Part shown: positions 40,553-52,300 of the stretch, one piece after another
Layout of the letters: each line of letters begins with the position of its first letter
Numbering within the stretch: position 1 is the stretch's first letter
Source: Apoderus coryli
Taxonomy: Eukaryota > Arthropoda > Insecta > Coleoptera > Attelabidae
Direction of reading: 5' to 3'
DNA: 64,000 nt
NCBI GenBank assembly: GCA_911728435.2
Contig: OU452210.1
Location: 2,108,001-2,172,000, forward strand
The notes under the pieces: model-generated
What the model was told of the DNA's origin: nothing
What the model saw: the letters and a program-made list of their open reading frames with translations, nothing else
The model's database searches: none
Made by a program: the position numbers and the translations under genes

Positions 40553-40800
40553 ATAATAATAATAGCATTTATTGCCCAACAGAATAAATCCACTTACATA
40601 TAATTATATCTAGGTGGTATCGAGAGTAACAAAAATAAAAATAATAAAATCAAATTAGGTACATCAAATCATTCTAAACCATCTCAAATCAATCAAACTG
40701 AATCAAATCAAACCAAACCAGACAAAATAATTAATTAGCAAGAAACTAAAAGGAATAATATTAAACAAAATTACAATTTACATTCAGATGTAGACATTTA
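40553..40800 (-). mobile_element. Short LINE family C 3' fragment
   Basis: The left border has AATAATAATAATAGCATTTATTGCCCAAC, the reversed family C tail, and a second identical tail motif starts at 40801. This is thus a separate 5'-truncated copy lying next to the longer one. No coding part is recognised. Confidence 0.6.
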
Positions 40801-42290
40801 AATAAAGAAATAAATAAATAAAGCGTTTATTGCCCAACAGTTTCCCATTTAAAGGACAATATTACAAACTAAAAAATTAAATGCTTAAATAAACTAAAAT
40901 ACTAATTAATAAATCCTAATTAATTCCGCACACATACACACACCTAAACCACAAATGTCTCTGCAGCTACCATTTTCAAGTGATTGACTGTAGTTGTAAA
41001 AATGTCACACCTATCAGAAACTCTATTAAAATTAGAACACATGACATGAACAGGCGATCTTAACAGTACATTGGTCCTAGCTCTGTGTAAGTGAAATGTT
41101 AAATTGTATCTGGTATTTAACCTAGGAACTAACAAATTCAAGCAAGACAGCAGAAAAGAGCAGTCGATTTTTTCTCTAAGCAATTTATATAAGATGGTTA
41201 ATGAGCTCTGAATTCTTCGGTACTCCAGACTCTGAACGTCAAAACGTGATAGTAACAATTCATGATCGAAACCTCTTACTGGATAAGCACCATCCGTTCT
41301 AAAAACTAAATATTTCAAAAATCTACGAATTTGCTCGACCTCTAGTTTATGAATATTATACTGAGGATACCAGATGATGGAAGAATACTCCCATTTTGAC
41401 CTCACATAGGCATTGAACAAGGTGATAAGGGCAGATGTATTATTGAAGCCTTTGCAGTTACGCATTATAAAGCCATACATGCGGGATGCCTCGCCAACCA
41501 TTCTCTCCATATGCTCCAAAAACTGGAACCTCTGATCGAAGGTAACACCAAGATCCGTGAATACCCGACATCGTTCAAGTTTATTTGTGGAGATTGCATA
41601 CGGATAGTCAATAAACGTTGTTTTACGTGTAAAACTCAGACATGTGCATTTACGAATGTTAAGAGACAATTTGTTACTGTCGCACCACCTTTCTAGAGCA
41701 CACAGATCATGCTGCAGGTTTATGCAATCTGCTACTGAATCTATGGAGGCGAAGATTTTTAAGTCATCTGCGAAAAATAGAGTACGCTGAAGTAAACACG
41801 GGTCCAGGTCATTGATGAAAAGAAGGAACAACAATGGACCTAACCCTGGGGTACTCCTGACGTGGCCGAGTAAAAACAAGATTTAAAGCCGTTGTAAAAG
41901 ACATATTGTTTCCGATCAGGCAAGTATGAGTTGCATAAAGATATCAAGCCGGAAGGAAATCCATCATACGTATGCAGTTTACTCAGCAATATGCCGTGGT
42001 CTACCCTATCAAAGGCTTTGGTGAAATCAGTATAGATTACATCCAGTTGACCGTTGTGATCAAGAGTTTCAGAGATACAGTGGGCAATAACTGACAGATT
42101 GGTGACAGTTGACCGGTCACACATAAAACCATGCTGGTTAGGTGAAATCTGACGTCTCACAGCTGTATAGATCCGGTCATATAAAATTGATTCAAATAAT
42201 TTAGAAAAATTGCACAATAGAGAAATTGGTCGATAATTATTAATATGAGACTTTTCGCCGGATTTAAAGACATTTACAGCATTTACATTT
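40801..42290 (-). mobile_element. LINE family C, RT palm to C-terminus
   Basis: Minus strand 42217-41840 encodes CNFSKLFESILYDRIYTAVR, QHGFMCDRSTVTNLSVIAHC, DVIYTDFTKAFDRVDHGILL and SGVPQG. 41879-40944 continues in another frame with LGPLLFLLFINDLDPC, the catalytic LFFADDLKIFAS, KLSLNIRKCTCLSFTRKT and RRFLKYLVFRTDGAYPVRGF, ending at a stop. The 3' tail is at 40801 (TAAATAAATAAAGCGTTTAT on the + strand). It is 5'-truncated near 42290. Confidence 0.86.
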
Positions 42291-42505
42291 TAACAATTAG
42301 GAGCAGTCGTGCACCGAACAATTAAATATATGAATGCTTATAACACTCAAGAAAATATCTATACCTACTATAGTATACAGTGATGACCAAAAGTCACGCA
42401 TAAATTCGATAAAATTTGAAGGAAATTTTGTTGGGAAAAAAACGCTCGCACATGTCACTTTTGGTTTTAAGTTGGCGATTTTTTGACATAACAGAAAAGT
42501 ATACA

Positions 42506-42780
42506 GGGTCATTATGTAGTAGATTAACGTAATTGCATAAGTTTTTCTTATGGAACTTCATGTAATTTTTTTGATGCTCCATAAGATTCTAACAATAACT
42601 GGTATGATATTTAATTCACCTAAAGTCAACGGTTATCGAGATATTTACGGTTACATAGCACAAAACGAATTCATATTGTTAAATTTGACGAACCAGATGA
42701 ATAATTTAAGCGAAACTCAGCGAATTGAAATATTAATTATTAAATTAATACTACCACAACTAGAAAATATGGCTCAGTCC
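42506..42780 (+). mobile_element. Mariner-like 5' end with transposase start
   Basis: CAGGGTCATTATGTAGTAG follows TA. From the ATG at 42697 the frame reads MNNLSETQRIEILIIKLIL, like the first helix of a mariner-type transposase (family words are usually ...QRIEIL..IGYGD). The frame is then lost at the border with a fragment of the opposite orientation. The element is truncated. Confidence 0.5.
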
Positions 42781-43250
42781 ATAAAATCTGTGAGAGAAAT
42801 TGCGGGTTTTCCGTGCACATATCTCTCAGCCAATAACAAAAGTCTATAGGCGCTTCGCTTCTTGTGAATATCGGCATTTGAAAGTGCCTGATGTAAAACC
42901 ATACTGTAAGGATGCAGTTTAAAAGATTTTAAAATCCAATATGCTGAAGTGCGATTTATTCCTAAGTCTGAAGAAATGTCACTGACGCTTACATGAGGAT
43001 TCGCTTCTACATACGCAAGAACGGTTATAATATTATCTTCACTGCTAACTGGACGTCTTCTGAGCGGGACTGGATCAACTCTTACACTTCCCGTTTCTCG
43101 TAAACGGACTGCTAACCGACGGAACACTTTTCTGCTATGGTGTCTTCGGTCAGGGTATTTAGCAGCATATTCGCGTTTATTTATTTGCCTCCATGCATGG
43201 AAACTTCCCAATTTTGTTTCATGGGTACCTAGATCTACCTCTTTTAACAA
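42774..43250 (-). pseudogene. Mariner-like transposase N-terminal relic
   Basis: Minus strand: WRQINKREYAAKYPDRRHHS, RKVFRRLAVRLRETGSVRVD and VEANPHVSVSDISSDLGINR then TSAYWILKSFKLHPYSMVLH. These are the two helix-turn-helix domains and the HPY motif of DD41D-like transposases. Residues after QALSNAD decay and no catalytic motif follows. Orientation is opposite to the piece on its left, so this is a composite of two elements. Confidence 0.75.
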
Positions 43251-43254
43251 ATTT

Positions 43255-44020
43255 TATGAAAGCTCTGCATTTTGGTAATTTTAATGGATCTTTCATTATT
43301 TTTATTTGTTAAACTATCAGTTTAATACAGTTTAAACCTATTTCTTTATTTCCCATGGCATTCTTGATCACGGAAAATTAAAGATACATGATTTTTCAAC
43401 GAATTTTGGTGAACAACATTCTTTTGGCCATAACTCTCAAACGAATAAAGATTTTCCTGTGCGGACTTTTTTGTGGCAAATTCAATTTACTTTTCATTTT
43501 TGATCAAATATTTGTATCATTCCATTTAAATTTTTAAAGAAAAATCAAAAAAACCTTAGGCGATGCAAATATCGCCATCTAGCGGAGCCCCAAAAACAAT
43601 TATGATTTAAAATATTTTTTTTCTTCATCAGCAAGGCTTGAGTTCTTAAACAAAAATTAGATTGATAAATTCGGTTAAGCCAAACCAAAGTTATACACAT
43701 TATCATAGGTAAAATTTCGTCCTTCCCTGCTGCCTTTATTTCAAGCCGCACAATAAAAAGTGATACTCCAAAAAGATGCCGAATCTTAGTAGCATTACTG
43801 TGGTAGTATTGTTTTTCTAACTTATATTGCGAAATTTTCAATAAAAATGCATTTTTCGCATTACTGTATCTATTACGCCCCCTAGCGGTATAGTTAGGAA
43901 CTAAAAAACTATTTCCAGCGATTTCCCATTGTCGATTGCCCTAAAAGAATTTTTTTTCCATTGTCCTATGACTATTATTTCCTGAGATATGCTACTTGTC
44001 CACCCTTAATGGAATACCCG
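43255..44020. other. Unassigned; probable mariner arm at the right end
   Basis: No supported coding frame. TTACGCCCCCTAGCGG near 43870 and GGAATACCCGGTATA near 44012 look like a transposon arm and terminus. I could not pair them with a left end. Confidence 0.35.
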
Positions 44021-44027
44021 GTATATA

Positions 44028-45581
44028 CAGGGTGTCCGGAAAAAGGAGGTCAATCCGTTAACCACAGATTCCGTGAGCAAAAATAATATGAGTTTTAAGA
44101 TGTCATTTTTCATTTTAACCCTCCATGTTCGATATACAGGGCGTCAAAGTTGAAAATTTAAAACCAATATTTTTAAATAATTCTAGTATTTATTGAGATA
44201 TTGGATTCAAATTTAGTGTGTTGCTTCAGCATAAAGAGCTACTTCTTTCCAAAAAAGAACACAAAAAAAAATTCTAAATAGCCGAAATACGGGATGTTCC
44301 GTACCCATTGACCCCCAAGTTTTTATTACCTACGCCAATGACTTTTAAACTAAGTTTTTATAGGTTACTATGTATTTCTGATTATTTTTTAACTCTTATA
44401 AAATTTGGCTAAAATCATTTGTTTTTGAGATATTTTGAAAAGTATTGGCCTCTTGTTGTCTACGCGGCTCACGATATTTTCACTACTAAATCAAGCATAT
44501 TTAACTCAAATTACCATTACCGTGCATCAAATTAAGTACAGTTTTCGAAAAGGTAATTAAACTAAACACTACGAACACGAAATGGTTTATTATTTTTAAC
44601 TTAATTTGAAATATTAATTATTTAAACATATTATTTTAAAAACATGAAAAAGTAACTAAATAAACATCAGAAAAACTACTAGTCTAAAGAAATTGCTCGA
44701 TATGACCCCCATTTTTTTCAATGCATATGCAAGCTCTTTTTAGTAACGAAAATCTTAGTCTTTGAAAAATATGAGGCTTCAACCTAAAGTCTTCCCCAGC
44801 TTGTAAGATTCTCTCTATTAAATGATTTTCACTCGAAATCGGAACCTTATAAACAAAACTTTCATACAATCCCAGACTGAATAGTCCAAGGGAGTATTAT
44901 CTGGGCATCGGGGTGGCCATTTAACAGGAGCATCTTGGCCTCGCCCAAACCAGCGTTGGGGAAAGTTTTCATATAAGTGTCTCCTTACATTCCTAGCAAA
45001 ATTTGCTCGTGCACCATCAAGTTGAAACCAAATGTTTTGTCTAACTAATTTGATAACAATAAAACATTGCTTAAGTAGGTATCCAAATTAACACCAGAAT
45101 TGCTTGATATTTCAACATTATAGGATTACCCAGAGCCGCCGAGGCATCAAACAAGAGCCAATACTTTTCCAAATATCTCAAAAACAAATGATTTTATCCA
45201 AATTTTATAAGAGTTAAAAAATAATCAAAAATACATAGTAACCTATATAAATTTAGTTTAAAAGTCATTGGCGTAGGTAATAAAAACTTGGGGGGGTCAA
45301 TGGGTACTGAATATACCGTATTTCGGCTATTAAGAAATTCTTTTTTGTGTTCTTTTTTGGAAAGAAGTAGCTCTTTATGCTGAAGCAACACACTAAATTT
45401 GAATCCAATATCTCAATAAATACTAGAATTATTTAAAAATATTGGTTTTAAATTTTCAACTTTGACGCCCTGTATATCGAACATGGAGGGTTAAAATGAA
45501 AAATGACATCTCAAAACTCATATTATTTTTGCTCAAGGAAACTGTGGTTAACGGTTTGACCTCCTTTTTCCGGACACCCTG
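44028..45581 (-). mobile_element. Mariner-like element with about 430-bp TIRs and transposase relic
   Basis: It begins CAGGGTGTCCGGAAAAAGGA and ends with the inverse, TA on both sides (44026-44027, 45582-45583). The inverted arms cover about 44028-44460 and 45150-45581 with few mismatches, although one arm carries one extra G in a run of G. Inside, the minus strand encodes a transposase C-terminal half (next entry). The N-terminal half and first Asp are deleted. Confidence 0.87.
44684..45045 (-). pseudogene. Mariner-like transposase C-terminal half
   Basis: Read over frameshifts: WFQLDGARANFARNVRRHLY then NFPQRWFGRGQDAPVKWPPR then CPDNTPLDYSVWDCMK, followed by the C-terminus ICIEKNGGHIEQFL at 44684. 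The last two catalytic Asp are 43 residues apart by my count, unlike the 41 of the intact element at 7863-9949. This is a different lineage of the same superfamily. Confidence 0.72.
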
Positions 45582-45586
45582 TATAA

Positions 45587-46280
45587 TAATAATATATAAT
45601 ATAATATGTAAAAAACCAGGGGTTTTCGTATAGTGGTGCAACCTGCATAGTGAGGATTTGCAACTATAAATCGATGTTATCCTTTTTGGAAAAAAAATGT
45701 ATTACTGTTTCGAAATGACTTATATGTTTTTTCTATGTTTTTTCAACTTCAATTAATAATTGTGCTGCTTAATTTGTTTTGAACATAAATTTATTCTATT
45801 TAAAAATATCAAATATTCTAAAGAGTGACAGACTGTATATAAATAATAATTATGTCTACATTTAAGGAATATTGACGCTAAAATTATAATTATCACGTAA
45901 TTAGTGGGATTTCCAAGGTTACCTATATTATCGGGTGTGACCACCAAAAAATATACAAAATGATTGTATGTATGCAATGTATGATTTTGAACTGTCTCAA
46001 TATTGTCAATATATCACTAAAATAACACTATGCCATTTTATTTCAAAAAAATATATATTGAAATGCATGTTAATGTTTTATTTTTGTGATGTGTATATTT
46101 AGATTACTGAATTAAAAGCAGTCACCCTGTGTAGTAAATGTGGTCAATGGGAATAAAGTAATTATTATTTATTTTCTCATTGTAAAGATTTGCAAACGAG
46201 TAACAAATAATTTACTGGTTTGTTTTGTTTATAATTTTATGTATTATTAGCACCAAAGGAAAAATTTATTATATGTGAAC
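45587..46280. other. Upstream region of serpin gene 2, no other gene seen
   Basis: AT-rich DNA without a recognisable element. A TATA-like TTATAATTTTA lies near 46229, about 50 bp before the serpin 2 ATG; it is only a weak promoter candidate. Confidence 0.35.
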
Positions 46281-46323
46281 ATGTTTCTTGTTTTTTACTA
46301 TTTGATATTTGTACTAATTACAG
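46281..46323 (+). CDS. Serpin 2 exon 1 (signal peptide)
   Basis: ATG then FLVFYYLIFVLIT, a classical hydrophobic signal core, plus one base. The donor is GTAAGA at 46324. The phase-1 join makes an Asp codon with exon 2. Confidence 0.85.
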
Positions 46324-49300
46324 GTAAGATTTTATTATTATTTCTTACTGACAAAGATATATTACGGTTGATTCTGACTGAATTGTTTGTAAATTGCTAC
46401 AACAAAATATAAAGAGTTTTGTTTTTTGTTTTGCAGATCAAAATGCACAAGTATTACCACTCGAAACTACAGATAAAAATAAGCCAGTGATACAAGATAC
46501 TCAAATTAATTTAGAAATTAATAATATTCCAACAAATTTGCAACCGAAAAATGATAGGAAAGAAACTATAATTAACCGATTTAATTTCTTTGATTTGGAG
46601 TTGTTGGGGGTATGTACAGGCTAATTTACACATTTATACTTTATATACACTATTGGACAAAAGTAGAGCAACAAAGTGCTTTTATTTCTTTGAATTTGAA
46701 AAACTAATTAAATATTGTAATCCCCAGTTAATTTTAATGAAATATTATCCCCAATATTAGGAATATTTCACAATATTTTGGTACACTTTAAACGAAATGC
46801 AGGTATAGAATTATTTATAATTATAAAGATCGACGAAATGAAGTACGACAAAAGTAAAGCAACAAATTGTGTCAACAGTATTTTATTTTACATATTACGA
46901 TAAAAAACATTAAACACATTTAATAATTAAAATGATATTATATATAATAAAAGTATTATGTTAATAATTAATAGAATATCCATTATTATTTATTATTTGC
47001 CAGCAACGTCGCAGCATTGAAGCAATCAATTTTTGGACAGTATTTTCGGAAAGGTTTCTCCAAAACCATTGATTTTATTTACCAATGATGGTTTATTTGT
47101 GAATACTTGTGTACGAATTCCACGCTCAACTTCTTCACATAGATTTTAAATAAAATCAAAGGTCTGAGGATATAGTGCCGCCCACTCCAAAACCAGAACG
47201 TTATTTTCTTGAAACCACTCTTGAACAATTCAGAAGGGTTTTGGATCGTTATCCTATTAGGAAATAAAATGCAACGGCATTTCCCACTCTGCATAAGGCA
47301 ACATTTCATTTTGGATTAGATCTCTATAGACAAATCGATCCATGGTGTCATTAATGAAGTTTAAAGGACTCACCCCATTCCATGAGAAACAACCCCATGG
47401 AAAACACTGCTTTTACCTGTGGGTGTAACGTATTTGGGATGAAACCTTGGATTGATTGGCCGTCTTATATGCTTCATTCTATCAGAATTGAAAATTTTAT
47501 AACGCGTTTCATCGCTAAATAACACTTTTTTCCAATCGTCTACTGTCGAATTTAAATGTCCACGTGCAAATTCAAGCCTAGTCACTCCATTTCTTGCCGT
47601 AATAAGCGGCTTTTTAGCCGGGCGTCTACTAAATAACTTTGCGTCTACCAACCTTCTTTGAACTCTCCGTGGACTATCCTCAATTTCGGGAATTTCAGCA
47701 ATTATTCTAGGTGCGGATATCCAAGGATCGTTTTGGAAAATTATTTTAAGGCGTCTGTCTGTCTTAGTTCTTGTTTTTCTCGAGTTTGCCGATTTCGGTA
47801 TATTCTCTAAATGTCCCCTTTCATTGTACCTTGAAATTATTTTGGATACGCTGTCCCTGGGTAAAAACAAACCGTCTTGCAATTGGGCTTGTATTGTACC
47901 TTATAAATGTGCAATCACTATTCTGTGTTTTAATTCTTTCGAAATTGGAATACCTCTTGGCATGATTAATCTAGCACAGAAATATTAATTAAACATAAAA
48001 TGAACTCAGCAAAAATATTTTAACCTTTACTGTCACTAAAACCTTTCTTTTTTAGGCAAATATTAAAATGTTGCTTTACTTTTGACGCATTCCAATATTG
48101 TATTAAAAGTTTACGTCAATATCAGTTCATTTGTTTTGATTGTTGGAAAAAGCTGTTGCCGTCGATAATAGCAGCCTACGTTGATATTTAAAACACGACG
48201 TATTTAAATACGATCTCATGCATTTAATATTATAAAATCTAATTTGTCTAATTTTTCGTGTTGCTCTACTTTTGTCCAATAGTGTATTTTTTATAAACTT
48301 AACATTTAAAACAATCTAAAAGCATATTCTATGCAGATGATGACAAAATTTGTTATTGACGGCAGGGGCCTTACAACTGTTACGAAACATAGTGCCTTAA
48401 CTTTGAGCATATCCGAAGATATAAAGTGCAAGTGACCAGTGGTTTAACTAATACAAAAATCTTTAAGTGACTATTCCATACAAATACTAATCAAATTGCG
48501 CAAATCTTACATATTATGGATTCTTGAACATTCGCAATCAATATGGAATTACGACTACATAAAAGACATTGAGATGTTGGTACGTGTAGAACGTAGAGTT
48601 ACTAGAATTTCACCTGAATTAACGGATCTACTGTATGAACTTCGATAAATCGAATGAAACTAACATTGTGGGATCGTCATCAAAATAAGAAATTATCTCA
48701 TCGGGAGTAGCGCCCCTACCTTCCCAGCTAATAAGGGAAATTGAATCGGCAGCCTGACCCCAAAGTGCCCTCGAGGGTTCAGAAACAACACTCAATCTCC
48801 CCTTTGCCAATCGAGTGTGACCAGGCCTACTCCCAGTCAACACCTACTCACGCTTCGACGGTCAGAAAACCACTGACTAAGTACGAGCAGCCCCAGAACC
48901 GAATGGAATCACTACTTACTGGTGGAACCAATTCCCCAGCACTATTTGGCCCACATCTTCAATGCATATCTAAATAGACGTCAGCAAATTCCGACGTGTT
49001 TTGGCGAGGGTTAGACAGCACTAGTGCCAAAAAATGGATATTTGTCGGATGCAAATAATATGTTTAAACACTTGTTGCAAGTTATTCACTAAGATTTTGT
49101 AGAAGCGGATACTGAACACGATAGTCCGGTGTTTCGTGGCGTATACCAGCAGCATGGGTCAAAGAGGGGTGTAGCTGGCTGTCGTCAATGCCTGCTGATA
49201 GATCGGACTGTCACGTAGAAGACTGTGCAGTTCAAGCAAAATCTCTCGATGGCCTGATCGACTACCGAAAATCTTTTGACTCAACCTGGCACTGGCATGG

Positions 49301-52300
49301 CAATATAAGTTGGTCTCAAAACTACAGAAGACCCCTGATATGGCAGAAAACTTAGCAAGCAGGATGCATAAGGAAGTTATCATCGGGTCATTACGTATAC
49401 TTAGGGCATATGAGTCTGGCTTCCTCGATGAGTAACAATGCGGTGTATGGAATGGGTGACGTTGGAGACGGGACGATGGGGGCCATCTATAGGGTTATTC
49501 TTTCGTATTGAACTCAGTGAACAATCTGAAAATTGTCAGTTCATTCACGATTGTACGTATTCTTTCAACATCGGTCACTTCTACCAAACTGATTAAAATT
49601 CCTACCCCCCTTGCCGCTTACTGATCAACCTCTAGGTACCGGTTAGTTCGTTCAGTTAACAGTTAACCTCTAAAAGTATTGAATATTGAGAGATAATAAT
49701 TGGAATATGATTTCGAATCAAACCAATAAATTGTAAAAGTTTAAAACATGGACAATAATATAATGGAAGAAATAATTTTCCAGTTTTCAGAGCAGATTTG
49801 GTTGTTTTCGAGGTTAAGTGAAAGACAATCACAAAAAAGATGATCTTTCGGTTTCGCCAAATATTCAGTTCAGTATAATCACATTCACTTGTTCAGATCA
49901 ATCACTACGAAAAAATAACCCTTATGTCTGTACGCCTCAGACACATTTCTTTTGCGCGATACAAATATCTCTGCAAAGTCCGCAAACTATTTATAAACTA
50001 CAAAAGAGAAGATAACATAACATAACAAATTTAATAAGTACTCACTAATTTATTTCATGATTTATTTATGGAAGGTAATTTAATAAAATGTTTTAGGGTT
50101 TTAGTGAAACAACGTCCAACGTATTTTTATCACCAGCAAGTATTAAGTTAACGTTAGCAATGCTTCTAGAAGGTACAAAAGGCCACAGTGCACAAGAACT
50201 TATTGAAGCTCTCCGAATTCCAAATATTTATGATAGAGACGTTAAGGAAATTCTACAAATACTTATAGATAATTTAAATGTAAGTTGTTATATCGATTTA
50301 TGCAGACTGTATCGCAAACCGATGATCTAAACATTGGGTACTCGCGGAATATAAGGGATAGAAACATGGTTAAAATGAGGAAGTGCAAACAAATTTTCAA
50401 GTTTTTAAAGGACAAACAAAAAATTTCCCGCTGTATGTACTTAATTGAAAACGGTTCAAATATTAATGTAACTAAATATTTAATAACATTTATTAAACAG
50501 TCATCATAGAAAGAAACAATAAATAGGTATAAACGGTATAATATAAAACAAAGGAATACAAATGTACGTGTTTCCTAAGGCTTCATTTATTATTTTTTTT
50601 TGTACTGGTTTTTTTTTTATAAATAAAATAATATATTTGAAAAAAAAATATTATTTTCAACGTAAAGTTATACAAATTTCTGTAAATATTGATGAAATAA
50701 AATGAATTATTCAGAACCGACACAACGAAAAACAGAAAATAATAAAACAAAAAAGATTAAAAGTTTCAACCAGGTTGAATTACAAATTTTGATTAATTTT
50801 TTAGGATAAATCGTCTAATACAATAATTAAATCAGGAAATGGAATATTTTATTCAGACCTAATAAGTATGGTACCACAGTATGAATACATTGTACGCAAT
50901 TATTACAAGGGCATTGTTGAAAAACTTAATGTCAAAGATGCACAAAACTCTGCGAATAGAATTAATATGTGGGTTAGCAATATTACAGATGGTGTAATTA
51001 AAGATCTCATTAGTACAGGTAAGCAAAATTATATCAGGACACTTCACAACAGAAATACAGAATTTGGTATTGGTTTCATATTGCAGCAAATATAGGTATA
51101 TCTCTGGCAAATAAATAATATGAGTAGGTGTAAAATTTAGTTTAGCAGGAGCTATAATTTTTGTGTGAGTAACACTGTTAGTATCCTCAGGAGAGGATTG
51201 AAACTCTTCCTTACTATAAGCTGATAGAGTATTTATAAACAACCGTAGTATTCGTATGTAAACGAGCGTTGTAGGAAAGGTAAACAGCCGATCGAGCCTT
51301 CAGTGTGTATATTGAAATCTTAAGAACAAGTTTGTATTTTGGAAATAATTTCCACCTTAATTTCCCTGTCCAGTCTTCGTCGAACAACGTTGCGTTTGTG
51401 TTGTGGGTATTGCAGTAGACACTCGCCACGCGCGCTGTAATAGGTCGACCTTCTGGACGTCTATTCCACGTCTTTATTAGATTAGATTACTCTTTATTGT
51501 CTCAACTCGCTGTATACATAATACAGACAATTATCAAAATCAAGTAAGGAAATAAATAAATTACAACACAACAGTACAAATCTAGAAGAAATCACGTTCC
51601 TATACAATCAAATAAATGATAAAAACACGCACAGAGTACAAGACACACTTAGATTACGAACAATATATAGCTTCTAAATTCCCCGACCGTGTAGAACACT
51701 CCTGAGAACAGCAACTTCCTAATAGATCTCTTAAACTTAATCAAGATATATATATGCTCTTAATATTGTCAGGTAAACTCTTATATAATATAATGAACTA
51801 CCCATATAAATTGGAGATCGCTTATATAGTTCACGAGTGTGTCTCTGAAGTAAGATACTATTGCGATTTCTTGGATTGTAACCATGCTGATCCCCATTCC
51901 TCAGCAACTTCCCCTTGATCCTAAACATGAATAACATAATTCTGTATATATGAATAACGGGGCAACCGTTCGGAGTTTCTTAGTTTTGAAAACCTATCTA
52001 CAAGAGTGTCGATATGGGATATCAAAAATCAAGCGGATAATTCTTTTCCGAGCCACAAAAACTCTATATTGATGTCAGAATTGTCCCCAATCAGCGACGT
52101 AAGATATAACCGACTGTACCGAACTAAAATAAACGCCCACCAAAGAATGAAGCAGAAAGAAGCTCTTATTAAGTTTAGCAAAAATCATGTCGACATGTGC
52201 CTTAAAAATTTTGGTGTTTATCTATTTCAATTCCGAGAAAATTAACGTGATCAACACCTCATGACCACCGACGTTAGAAGAAAATTCTGACAACTCCCTG

